This document shows, in pieces, positions 1 through 7,669 of a stretch of DNA of 33,133 bases. The DNA is taken from NCBI GenBank assembly GCA_016283275.1, contig JAEEMP010000123.1, positions 1 through 33,133 on the forward strand, read 5' to 3'. This DNA comes from Lachnospiraceae bacterium. GTDB taxonomy: Bacteria > Bacillota > Clostridia > Lachnospirales > Lachnospiraceae. The first letter of the stretch is position 1, and each line of letters starts with the position of its first letter. Under the pieces are notes generated by a model that saw only the letters and a list, made by a program, of their open reading frames with translations, did no database searches and had not been told where the DNA came from. The translations under genes and the position numbers were made by a program.

Positions 1-1263
1 ATCCGGGTCAGCGTACTTTTCAAGTTTCTCTTCGGTGACATTTCCGTTTTCAAGTCTGTCTATCACACGCCTTGTGATAAGATCCATCTCCGATGAAGAA
101 CGGGAGAAGTTTAAATACTTGCAACCGTATAAGAGCGGGGGACACGCGGGACGGATATGCACTTCTTTTGCACCGGATTTGTATAAGAATTCGGTCGTTT
201 CCCTGAGTTGCGTTCCACGTACTATGGAGTCATCTATAAGAAGAAGCTTTTTATCTTTGATAAGATCTTCGACGGCAATGAGTTTCATCTTGGCGATAAG
301 ATTACGCTGACTCTGCATTGTGGGCATAAAAGAACGCGGCCACGTGGGAGTATATTTTATAAAAGGTCTTGAGAAAGGAACGCCCGATTTATTGGCATAA
401 CCGATCGCATGAGCAAGACCGGAATCCGGAACACCCGCAACAACATCGGGTTTTGCGTTATCTCTTCCCGCCATTTTCTCGCCGCAGTTATATCTCATCT
501 TTTCAACGGATATCCCCTCGTATGAACTTGAAGGGTAGCCGTAATATATCCACAGGAAAGTACATATCTTCATGTCCTTTCCGGGTGCAACAAGCATTTG
601 GTACTTGTCGGGCGTTATAACGCCTATCTCGCCGGGCCCGAGTTCTTTTAACGTATCATAGCCTAAATTTTTATATGCGAAATCTTCAAACGATGCGCAG
701 AAAGCATCATCTTTGTGCCCTATAACAATGGGAGTCCTTCCGAGTATATCTCTTGCGCAGTATATACCTTTCGGAGTCATTAAAAGCAAGGAAAGAGAAC
801 CGTCTATGGATTCGAGAGCGTATCTGATGCCGTCGATGATGTTTTCTTTTTCATTGATAAGTGCCGCCACGAGTTCGGTGGAATTGATCTCGCCGCCGCT
901 CATTTCAAGAAAGTGAGAATGACCTTTTTCGAAAACCTTGGCGGTAAGTTCCTCCACATTATTTATCTTACTTACAGTTGTAATGGCATATGTACCGTGA
1001 TGGGAACGGACCGTAAGAGGCTGGGGTTCGAAATCAGATATGCAGCCTATTCCGAGAGAACCGTGCATATCCTGGAAGTCATGATCGAACTTGGTCCTGA
1101 AAGGAGAATTTTCTATGTTGTGAATAGCCCGGTCAAAGCCCTTTTCTTTGTCCCATACACACATACCGCCTCGCCTTGTGCCGAGATGGGAATGGTAATC
1201 AACACCGAAAAACAGATCAAATACACAATCTTTTCTTGAGGCAACGCCGAAAAATCCACCCAT
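1..1263 (-). CDS. PurF-like amidophosphoribosyltransferase homologue lacking the glutaminase Cys (3' end cut)
   Basis: Family role: PurF makes phosphoribosylamine from PRPP and glutamine, the first step of purine synthesis. The visible 421 codons begin MGGFFGVASRKDC and run off the left edge; PurF is usually 470-500 residues, so most of it is here. The C-terminal half has the phosphoribosyltransferase PRPP loop LIDDSIVRGTQL at about 342-353. Cysteines at 234 and 374/381 sit where iron-sulfur PurF proteins carry cluster ligands. The N-terminal half has the Ntn-glutaminase layout (HSHLGTRRGG at 24-33), but the residue after Met is Gly where active PurF has Cys, and the HNGNL motif reads HGTYAIT at 89-95. 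The start is ATG at 1263 with GGAGGAG seven bases upstream. It is divergent from the TPR gene. It may be an ammonia-dependent enzyme or a paralogue with another role; a canonical purF could lie elsewhere. Confidence 0.85.
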   Translation of the reverse strand, partial: MGGFFGVASRKDCVFDLFFGVDYHSHLGTRRGGMCVWDKEKGFDRAIHNIENSPFRTKFDHDFQDMHGSLGIGCISDFEPQPLTVRSHHGTYAITTVSKINNVEELTAKVFEKGHSHFLEMSGGEINSTELVAALINEKENIIDGIRYALESIDGSLSLLLMTPKGIYCARDILGRTPIVIGHKDDAFCASFEDFAYKNLGYDTLKELGPGEIGVITPDKYQMLVAPGKDMKICTFLWIYYGYPSSSYEGISVEKMRYNCGEKMAGRDNAKPDVVAGVPDSGLAHAIGYANKSGVPFSRPFIKYTPTWPRSFMPTMQSQRNLIAKMKLIAVEDLIKDKKLLLIDDSIVRGTQLRETTEFLYKSGAKEVHIRPACPPLLYGCKYLNFSRSSSEMDLITRRVIDRLENGNVTEEKLEKYADPD

Positions 1264-1294
1264 GATTAGTCTCCTCCGCGAAAAATTCAATTAC

Positions 1295-1324
1295 ATATTA
1301 AAAGTTAGCACAACGAAAAGTCAA
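1295..1324 (-). promoter_or_regulatory. Sigma-A promoter of the purF-like gene
   Basis: On the minus strand, TTGACT (1319-1324) and TAATAT (1295-1300) are separated by 18 bases. They lie about 30 bases upstream of the ribosome site GGAGGAG (1271-1277). Confidence 0.6.
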
Positions 1325-1381
1325 GGTCTATGTGCGAAACGATAAAATTAAAAAAGATTGGGTGTAAATTACTGTCAGTTA

Positions 1382-1390
1382 TGCTAAACT
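1382..1390 (+). promoter_or_regulatory. Possible extended -10 promoter of the TPR lipoprotein gene
   Basis: TGCTAAACT fits an extended -10 (TG-N-TAAACT). The only -35 candidate is weak (TTGGGT at 1358-1363), so this is tentative. Confidence 0.35.
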
Positions 1391-1434
1391 GAATGTGTTC
1401 GTATTATTTGCAGATGCGGTTATGAGGTACTGAC

Positions 1435-2379
1435 GTGAGAAAAGGGATTTCTATTTTTCTGGTACTGTGTATGATGCTTTCCGTCTCGGCGTGTTCGGGA
1501 AGAGAAGATTATAAAGAGGTTTACAGACGGCAGGGTATTCAGGCTCTTGACGAAGAGAATTATCAGGGTGCGATAGAAGCATTTTTAAAAGCTCTTTCGG
1601 AAAGCCGCGGAATAGTAAAGGCTAAGGATTACGATATTAATTACTATCTCGGTTACTCATATTATTTAAACGGCGATTACAATGACGCCATTTCGGTATT
1701 TGATTCGATAGTCAGCTTAAAACCGAAGGAAACGGATGCATATTACTACAGGGCACTTTCAAAATTAAAACTCGGCGATCTTAATTCCGCGGAAGAAGAC
1801 TTTCTGAAAGTTACGGAAGCAGAACCCGGCAATTACGATACTTATATAGATATATATTTCTGTCTTTGCGATGCGGGTTTTGAAGACGCGGGCAGGAATT
1901 ACCTTAAGGCTACGCTTGAAGGTGCACAATCCATGTCGGATTACGATAAAGGCAGGATCTGTTACTATCTTAAGGATTACTCAAACGCAAGGGTTTATCT
2001 TGAAAAAGGCAAAGACATGTCAGATCCCGATACTATACTTATACTCGGAAAGACCTATGAAGCCATAGATGATTACAATTATGCCTCGACCCTGTACAAT
2101 ACTTATCTTTCCGAGAAGGGCAACAATGCCGCGGTTTACAATCAGCTCGGTGTATGCCGTCTTAAGATGGAAGATTATCCTGCGGCGCTTTCCGCGTTCA
2201 CATCGGGACTTAATCTTGATGATGCGGAGTGGGAGCAGGAACTGTTATACAACGAAGCCATTGCTTACGAATATATGTTGGATTTCTCAACTGCAAAAGA
2301 AAAAATTGCCGCATATCTTGAAAAATATCCCAAGGATGATGCCGCCAGACGTGAACTTGAGTTTCTGTCCACCAGATAA
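1435..2379 (+). CDS. TPR-repeat lipoprotein
   Basis: A predicted lipoprotein of 314 residues. The N-terminus has a short basic stretch, a hydrophobic core and the lipobox SVSAC with the acylated Cys at position 20, so it should be anchored on the outer face of the membrane. From about residue 30 to the end it is made of tetratricopeptide-like helix pairs. Recognisable ones are ALDEENYQGAIEAFLKAL, YYLNGDYNDAISVFDSIV, LKLGDLNSAEEDFLKV and KMEDYPAALSAFTSGL. TPR arrays are protein-docking scaffolds, and no catalytic motif is visible. The start is GTG at 1435 with GAGGT six bases upstream. It is transcribed alone: a divergent gene precedes it and a terminator follows. Its partner cannot be told from the sequence. 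Confidence 0.88.
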   Translation: MRKGISIFLVLCMMLSVSACSGREDYKEVYRRQGIQALDEENYQGAIEAFLKALSESRGIVKAKDYDINYYLGYSYYLNGDYNDAISVFDSIVSLKPKETDAYYYRALSKLKLGDLNSAEEDFLKVTEAEPGNYDTYIDIYFCLCDAGFEDAGRNYLKATLEGAQSMSDYDKGRICYYLKDYSNARVYLEKGKDMSDPDTILILGKTYEAIDDYNYASTLYNTYLSEKGNNAAVYNQLGVCRLKMEDYPAALSAFTSGLNLDDAEWEQELLYNEAIAYEYMLDFSTAKEKIAAYLEKYPKDDAARRELEFLSTR

Positions 2380-2409
2380 CGGCAACAACAATATATTGTG
2401 GTCGTATTT

Positions 2410-2437
2410 AAGGGAAAAACATGGTTTTTCCCTTTTT
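2410..2437 (+). terminator. Rho-independent terminator after the TPR gene
   Basis: An 11-base-pair stem, AAGGGAAAAAC (2410-2420) with GTTTTTCCCTT (2424-2434), has a 3-base loop and is followed by more T residues. Confidence 0.8.
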
Positions 2438-2461
2438 GTTTCTATTTTTTGAACAACTCGT

Positions 2462-2477
2462 ACACTATATTTTGTGT
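2462..2477 (+). promoter_or_regulatory. NrdR box 1 upstream of nrdD
   Basis: ACACTATATTTTGTGT matches the known NrdR operator consensus (ACAC-W-ATAT-M-T-W-GTGT) nearly perfectly. NrdR is the ATP/dATP-sensing repressor of ribonucleotide reductase genes. The site lies 39 bases upstream of the nrdD -35. Confidence 0.82.
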
Positions 2478-2493
2478 TCACATAACAAAATTT

Positions 2494-2509
2494 TTCCGAT
2501 ATGTTGTGT
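2494..2509 (+). promoter_or_regulatory. NrdR box 2 upstream of nrdD (degenerate left half)
   Basis: TTCCGATATGTTGTGT keeps the right half of the NrdR consensus. It ends exactly 32 bases after box 1, about three helical turns, which is the paired spacing known for NrdR operators. Confidence 0.6.
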
Positions 2510-2516
2510 TTTTCAA

Positions 2517-2545
2517 TTGACTTTAATTTATTGGGGTGCTACACT
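2517..2545 (+). promoter_or_regulatory. Sigma-A promoter of nrdD
   Basis: TTGACT (2517-2522), a 17-base spacer, and TACACT (2540-2545). The -10 opens a stretch, ACACTAAATATAGTCG, that itself resembles an NrdR box. The same 15 bases recur at the purE promoter. Confidence 0.7.
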
Positions 2546-2602
2546 AAATATAGTCGCGGGAAATGGGGTGTTCCGCAAAATTTTGGAGGGAGATTTTTAA
2601 AA

Positions 2603-4993
2603 ATGTATCAGGTTGTAAAAAGAAACGGTGAAGTGTCTGACTTTACCCTCACCAGGATCAGCGATGCCATCATGAAGGCATTTGTTGCGACGGAGATTGA
2701 ATACAGCAACGATATAATTGACTTGCTTGCCCTTCGCGTGACAGCCGATTTCCAAAGCAAAGTCAAAGACGGACAGATTCACGTTGAAGATATTCAGGAC
2801 AGTGTCGAGAAAGTTCTTGAGCAGACCGGCTACGTGGAGGTAGCAAAGGCCTACATTCTTTATCGTAAACAGCGCGAAAAAATGCGCGTCATGAAATCCA
2901 CTATTCTTGATTACAAGGATGTTGTAAACAGCTATGTTAAGGTAGAAGACTGGCGTGTTAAGGAGAATTCCACCGTTACATATTCGGTCGGAGGTCTTAT
3001 CCTTTCAAACTCCGGTGCCGTTACCGCCAATTACTGGCTCAGCGAGATCTATGATGAAGAAATAGCCGAAGCACACAGAAATGCCGATATCCACATTCAT
3101 GATCTGTCCATGTTAACGGGTTATTGTGCAGGTTGGTCGCTTAAACAGCTCATTACCGAAGGACTCGGCGGTATACCCGGAAAGATCACTTCCGCACCCG
3201 CAAAGCATTTGTCGGTTCTGTGTAACCAGATGGTCAATTTCCTCGGCATTATGCAGAACGAATGGGCAGGAGCTCAGGCATTCTCATCGTTTGACACCTA
3301 CCTTGCTCCTTTTGTAAAGGCAGATAATTTAACATATCCCGAAGTTAAGAAATGTATCGAAGCGTTCGTTTATGGTGTTAATACCCCGAGCCGTTGGGGT
3401 ACACAGGCACCGTTTTCGAATATAACTCTTGATTGGACGGTACCGAACGACCTCGCAGAGCTTCCGTGTATAGTAGGCGGAAAGCCTCAGGATTTCTGCT
3501 ACAAGGATTGTAAGAAAGAGATGGACATGATCAACAAGGCCTTTATTGAGACCATGATCGAAGGCGATGCCAATGGCAGAGGCTTCCAGTATCCCATTCC
3601 TACATATTCGATAACCAGAGATTTTGACTGGGCTGAAACTGAGAATAACAAGCTTCTCTTTGAGATGACTTCCAAGTACGGAACTCCTTACTTCTCCAAT
3701 TACGTTAATTCCGACATGGAGCCCAGCGATGTCCGTTCGATGTGCTGTCGTTTAAGACTTGATCTTCGTGAACTTCGTAAAAAATCAGGCGGTTTCTTCG
3801 GCTCGGGTGAGTCAACCGGTTCGGTTGGCGTAGTAACCATCAATATGCCGAGAATAGCATATCTTTCGGCCAATAAGGATGATTTTTACAAGAGACTCAA
3901 TCGTCTTATGGATATCGCCGCAAGATCGTTAAAGGTTAAGAGAGGAGTTATCACAAAACTTCTCGATGAAGGGCTTTATCCTTACACAAAGAGATACCTT
4001 GGAACCTTTGATAATCACTTCTCTACGATCGGTCTTATAGGCATGAATGAAGTGGGTCTTAACGCAAACTGGCTTCGCGCGGACCTTACCGATAAGAGGA
4101 CTCAGGAGTTCACAAAAGAAGTACTCAATCACATGAGAAACCGTCTTTCCGATTATCAGGAAATGTACGGAGATTTATATAATCTTGAAGCAACACCCGC
4201 TGAGAGTACAACATATCGTCTTGCAAAGCATGACAAGAAGAAATGGCCTGCCATCAAGACGGCAGGTAAGCCCGGTGATACTCCTTATTACACCAACTCT
4301 TCACATCTTCCTGTTGATTTTACGAGCGATATCTTCGATGCTCTTGATATTCAGGATGATCTGCAGACGCTTTATACTTCGGGAACCGTATTCCATGCAT
4401 TTTTGGGTGAGAAACTTCCCGACTGGAAGGCAGCCGCAAACCTTGTAAAGACGATTGCCGATAATTACAAACTTCCGTATTATACGCTTTCGCCCACATA
4501 TTCAATCTGCAAGAACCACGTATATCTCGCAGGTGAGAAGAAGATCTGTCCTATCTGCGGAGCGGAGACCGAGGTATACAGCCGTATAACCGGTTATTAT
4601 CGTCCTGTCAAGAACTGGAATGACGGTAAGGCGCAGGAGTATGTAAACCGTACCACATACGATCTTGAAAGATCATCGCTTAAACGTCCGGTTTCAACGG
4701 TTGTCAAGATTTCATCGGAAGACGATGAGGTTACGGTTAATGCGGATCTTGCCAAGAATATGAGTTATCTGTTCACCACAAAGACATGTCCCAACTGCAA
4801 GCTTGCAAAGGAGATCCTTCAGGGAACGGATTATATTCTTATCGACGCCGAAGAAAACGCCGAACTTGTTGAAAAGTACGGTGTTATGCAGGCACCCACA
4901 TTGGTTGTTATCGAAAACGGTGCGGCCAACAAATACGTCAACGTATCTAATATCAAAAAATACGTTGAAAGCCGCAAGGGAGTGTTAGTTTAA
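2603..4993 (+). CDS. nrdD: Anaerobic ribonucleoside-triphosphate reductase with fused C-terminal redoxin domain
   Basis: Class III ribonucleotide reductase, which reduces ribonucleotides to deoxyribonucleotides with a glycyl radical in anaerobic cells. The chain is 796 residues. An ATP-cone regulatory domain (MYQVVKRNGEVSDF onward, about 1-90) is followed by the ten-stranded barrel. A zinc motif follows (CKNH at 636-639, CPIC at 649-652), then the radical loop RITGYYRP with Gly664. From about 720 there is an extra thioredoxin/glutaredoxin-like domain with a CPNC active site (Cys729, Cys732), which suggests built-in delivery of electrons rather than formate use (inference). ATG 2603 is chosen over the upstream frame opening at 2501, which overlaps the promoter; GGAGGG lies 12 bases before it. 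The activase nrdG is not adjacent. Regulation is probably by NrdR (boxes at 2462 and 2494). Confidence 0.95.
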   Translation: MYQVVKRNGEVSDFTLTRISDAIMKAFVATEIEYSNDIIDLLALRVTADFQSKVKDGQIHVEDIQDSVEKVLEQTGYVEVAKAYILYRKQREKMRVMKSTILDYKDVVNSYVKVEDWRVKENSTVTYSVGGLILSNSGAVTANYWLSEIYDEEIAEAHRNADIHIHDLSMLTGYCAGWSLKQLITEGLGGIPGKITSAPAKHLSVLCNQMVNFLGIMQNEWAGAQAFSSFDTYLAPFVKADNLTYPEVKKCIEAFVYGVNTPSRWGTQAPFSNITLDWTVPNDLAELPCIVGGKPQDFCYKDCKKEMDMINKAFIETMIEGDANGRGFQYPIPTYSITRDFDWAETENNKLLFEMTSKYGTPYFSNYVNSDMEPSDVRSMCCRLRLDLRELRKKSGGFFGSGESTGSVGVVTINMPRIAYLSANKDDFYKRLNRLMDIAARSLKVKRGVITKLLDEGLYPYTKRYLGTFDNHFSTIGLIGMNEVGLNANWLRADLTDKRTQEFTKEVLNHMRNRLSDYQEMYGDLYNLEATPAESTTYRLAKHDKKKWPAIKTAGKPGDTPYYTNSSHLPVDFTSDIFDALDIQDDLQTLYTSGTVFHAFLGEKLPDWKAAANLVKTIADNYKLPYYTLSPTYSICKNHVYLAGEKKICPICGAETEVYSRITGYYRPVKNWNDGKAQEYVNRTTYDLERSSLKRPVSTVVKISSEDDEVTVNADLAKNMSYLFTTKTCPNCKLAKEILQGTDYILIDAEENAELVEKYGVMQAPTLVVIENGAANKYVNVSNIKKYVESRKGVLV

Positions 4994-5002
4994 TATAGAT
5001 CT

Positions 5003-5032
5003 CATAAGGGGCGGTCCAAACCGCCTCTTATG
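5003..5032 (+). other. Hairpin between nrdD and pyrF without a U tract
   Basis: A 13-base-pair stem with one G-U pair, CATAAGGGGCGGT against ACCGCCTCTTATG, has a CCAA loop. The following bases are GATGTAAAG, so it is not a standard terminator. It ends 18 bases before the pyrF start and may be a processing or mRNA-stability element, leaving nrdD and pyrF co-transcribed. Confidence 0.7.
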
Positions 5033-5049
5033 ATGTAAAGAGGAAGAAC

Positions 5050-5970
5050 ATGATAAACAAGCTTATAAATGATATCAAGGCCAAAAACGCACCGATAGTA
5101 GTGGGACTCGATCCAATGCTTAAGTACGTTCCTTCTTTTATACAAGAAGAGAAATTCAAAGAGTTCGGAGCCAATGCAAAGGGTGCTTCCGAAGCAGTTT
5201 TAGAGTATAATAAGGGTATAGTCGATGCGGTGTACGATCTTGTTCCTGCGGTAAAGCCTCAGATCGCCATGTATGAGCAGTTCGGCCCCGAAGGTGTGAT
5301 CGCTTTTAAAAAGACCGTGGATTACTGCAAAGAAAAAGGGTTAACCGTAATAGGCGATATCAAGAGAGGCGATATCGGTTCCACAAGTGAAGCGTATGCT
5401 GTGGGACATCTTTCTTCAGTGGAAATTGGGGGTGAATTTCATGAAGGTTTTAACGAAGATTTTGCAACTGTCAATCCTTATCTCGGCTATGACGGCATTA
5501 AGCCGTTTATGGATGTATGTCGAAAAGAGAAGAAGGGGATATTTGTCCTTGTAAAGACATCCAATCCTTCAAGCGGAGAGTTTCAGGACAGGCTTATAGA
5601 CGGTAAACCATTATATGAGCTTGTGGCAGAAAAGGTTGATGAGTGGGGAAAAGATCTTATGGGCGATTCCTACAGTTATGTCGGTGCCGTTGTGGGTGCC
5701 ACATATCCGGAAATGGGCGCCGCTCTTCGTAAGGTTATGCCCAAAGCATATATTCTGGTGCCCGGTTACGGCGCACAGGGAGGAAAAGGCTCTGACCTTA
5801 AAGCGTTCTTTAACGAGGACGGTCTCGGAGCCATAGTCAATTCTTCCAGAGGAATAATCGCCGCCTATAAACAGGAAAAGTATTCATCTTTCGGTGAGCG
5901 TGGCTATGCGGATGCCGCAAGGCAGGCCGTACTTGATATGAAGGCCGATCTGAACGGTATTTTTACATAA
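5050..5970 (+). CDS. pyrF: Orotidine 5'-phosphate decarboxylase (type 2)
   Basis: Decarboxylates OMP to UMP, the last step of de novo pyrimidine synthesis. The 306-residue length fits the longer type 2 family. Signatures are VVGLDPMLKYVPSF near 17-30, FGPEGV near 79-84, the catalytic Lys/Asp motif GDIKRGDIGSTSEAYA near 103-118, VNPYLGYDGIKPF and the phosphate-binding VPGYGAQGG near 236-244. The start is ATG 5050 with an AGAGGAAG ribosome site. It follows nrdD by 56 bases and precedes the CotH kinase by 23, so a three-gene transcript is plausible. It is separated from pyrE by about 2.6 kb, and no other pyr gene is visible. Confidence 0.95.
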   Translation: MINKLINDIKAKNAPIVVGLDPMLKYVPSFIQEEKFKEFGANAKGASEAVLEYNKGIVDAVYDLVPAVKPQIAMYEQFGPEGVIAFKKTVDYCKEKGLTVIGDIKRGDIGSTSEAYAVGHLSSVEIGGEFHEGFNEDFATVNPYLGYDGIKPFMDVCRKEKKGIFVLVKTSNPSSGEFQDRLIDGKPLYELVAEKVDEWGKDLMGDSYSYVGAVVGATYPEMGAALRKVMPKAYILVPGYGAQGGKGSDLKAFFNEDGLGAIVNSSRGIIAAYKQEKYSSFGERGYADAARQAVLDMKADLNGIFT

Positions 5971-5993
5971 TTCAATATAACAGAGGGTTTGTT

Positions 5994-7631
5994 TTGAAAA
6001 CAAAAGCATTCCGATATGCTCTGATACCGGTTTTTATTGTTGTATTGGCAGCAGTTGCTTTTTTATTGAAAAATAGTTTTCCGGGCATAAGCGCCGGAAG
6101 CACGGAACCGTCTCAAGACGAAATTATCTTTTCGTACGGAGACGGTTTTTATGAGTCCGCAATAAAACTTAGATTATCGTTGAATAAGGGAATAAAAGGC
6201 ACGATCTATTATACGTTTGACGGAAATATCCCTTCTTATGATTCGGAAAAGTATAACAAGAAAATAGAACTGCGTCCTGAAGGCGATGATTATCCAAAGG
6301 GCTATTGTATCCGCGCTCAGGTAGTTCATACGGACGGAACCGTTTCCGAAGTGTATACACACAATTATATAATCTCGACTTCGGTGAAAAATCGTTTTTC
6401 AACTTCCGTAGTATGTGTTACGGGTGCTCCTGAACAGTTAACGGACGGACCTGATGGGATTTTCTTTGGCGATAATGTCGATAAAAGGGGAAAAGAGTCG
6501 GAAAGACCGATCCATCTGGAACTGTTCGATAAGGCAGGGAATGTGATCCTTTCTCAGAATTGCGGGGTAAGGCCTTACGGCGGGGCTTCAAGGCATGCCT
6601 TTGTAAAATCCATGAAATTCTATGCGCGTAAAGAATATGATCCCCAAAAGAAGTTTGCAACGGATATGTTCAACACTCCCAAAGAATACGAGGAAGGGAA
6701 TATTTCGGAATATAAAAGGCTTGTGCTCAGAAATCTCGGAAATGATTTTAATTTTGCATATATCAGAGATGAATTTTTACAGATCGAAGCAAGGAAAGCC
6801 GGTTATATCGATGCCGAAGGAGTCGTTCCCGCTGTTTTATATATAAACGGACGATATAATGGTCTTCTCTGGCTTCACGAAAATTATTGCGATGAATATT
6901 TCAAGGAAAAATACGGTGATAAGGCAAAGGGTGAGTTCGCGGTCATAGAAGGCACTGAACTGGAAAAAATATCCGATGAGCCGGATGCGCCGACAGATGA
7001 ATTCAACGCCAAGTACAATGAACTTATCAAGCTGGATCTTAAGGACGACGAAAATTATTCAAAAGTATGTGAATTCATCGACGTTGAGAATTACCTTGAT
7101 TATTATGCATACAATCTTGTGGTTAATAATTTTGACTGGCCCGACAATAATGTGAAATGTTTCAGATATTATCCCGTAGAAGAGGACAGGTATTCGGAAG
7201 GCGTATTTGACGGAAGATGGCGGTTTTTGCTTCACGATATGGACTGGTCTTTGGGCTGGGATGAGTTTTCTGTTGCATCCTATGATAATTTTGCGGCTTT
7301 TTTTGATGCGGGGTCTCCGTATGCGAATTCACTGATCACGCATCTTCTCGAAAGAGAAGAACTGAAGACCTATTTAAAAGGTAAGATCGAATATCTTTTG
7401 GATAATGTTTTTGAGAGTTCATCCGCACTTAAGGATTTTGATGAAGTTAACGGACTTAGGTCAAAAGAACAGGAGTATTATCAAAAGTGGCTTGAAGAAA
7501 ACGAAATATATGATGAAGGAGACTGGGGACCCGACTTTGATCATTATTTAAACAGTATGGAAGCAATAAATGTTTTTTTGACCCAAAGGCCTTCTTTCGT
7601 TAAAGAACTTGTAAAAAAATATCTGGAATAA
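5994..7631 (+). CDS. CotH-family protein kinase, membrane-anchored, with a chitobiase-like N-terminal domain
   Basis: A 545-residue protein. Residues 1-28 form a signal anchor (hydrophobic stretch ALIPVFIVVLAAVAFLL). Residues about 55-115 resemble the CHB_HEX_C beta-sandwich (GTIYYTFDGNIPSYDSEKY). From about 135 it follows the CotH kinase fold, with RPYGGASRHAFVKSMKFY, VLRNLGNDFNFAYIRDEF, NGLLWLHENYCDEYF and the metal-binding motif LLHDMDWSLGW. Characterised CotH proteins phosphorylate spore-coat proteins; homologues of this shape in non-sporulating Clostridia are probably surface or extracellular kinases (inference). The start is TTG at 5994 with GAGGG six bases upstream, preferred because it opens the signal anchor. 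It follows pyrF by 23 bases with no promoter seen. Confidence 0.85.
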   Translation: MKTKAFRYALIPVFIVVLAAVAFLLKNSFPGISAGSTEPSQDEIIFSYGDGFYESAIKLRLSLNKGIKGTIYYTFDGNIPSYDSEKYNKKIELRPEGDDYPKGYCIRAQVVHTDGTVSEVYTHNYIISTSVKNRFSTSVVCVTGAPEQLTDGPDGIFFGDNVDKRGKESERPIHLELFDKAGNVILSQNCGVRPYGGASRHAFVKSMKFYARKEYDPQKKFATDMFNTPKEYEEGNISEYKRLVLRNLGNDFNFAYIRDEFLQIEARKAGYIDAEGVVPAVLYINGRYNGLLWLHENYCDEYFKEKYGDKAKGEFAVIEGTELEKISDEPDAPTDEFNAKYNELIKLDLKDDENYSKVCEFIDVENYLDYYAYNLVVNNFDWPDNNVKCFRYYPVEEDRYSEGVFDGRWRFLLHDMDWSLGWDEFSVASYDNFAAFFDAGSPYANSLITHLLEREELKTYLKGKIEYLLDNVFESSSALKDFDEVNGLRSKEQEYYQKWLEENEIYDEGDWGPDFDHYLNSMEAINVFLTQRPSFVKELVKKYLE

Positions 7632-7635
7632 AAGA

Positions 7636-7669
7636 AAACCCGGGGCCGTTTAAACGGTTTCCCGGGTTT
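7636..7669. terminator. Bidirectional terminator between the CotH kinase and HAD genes
   Basis: An outer stem AAACCCGGGG / TCCCGGGTTT encloses an inner palindrome CCGTTTAAACGG (7646-7657). Convergent genes end on both sides. The minus-strand HAD stop codon (7650-7652) lies inside the hairpin. Confidence 0.75.

Noticed and set aside
35-1239. Several open frames on the plus strand across the left edge
   Set aside because: The minus strand encodes a clear PurF-like protein over all of this stretch with a good ribosome site; the plus frames are low-complexity shadows.
5003-5032. Terminator after nrdD
   Set aside because: The hairpin is strong but lacks a following T run, so it is listed as a hairpin of unknown role.
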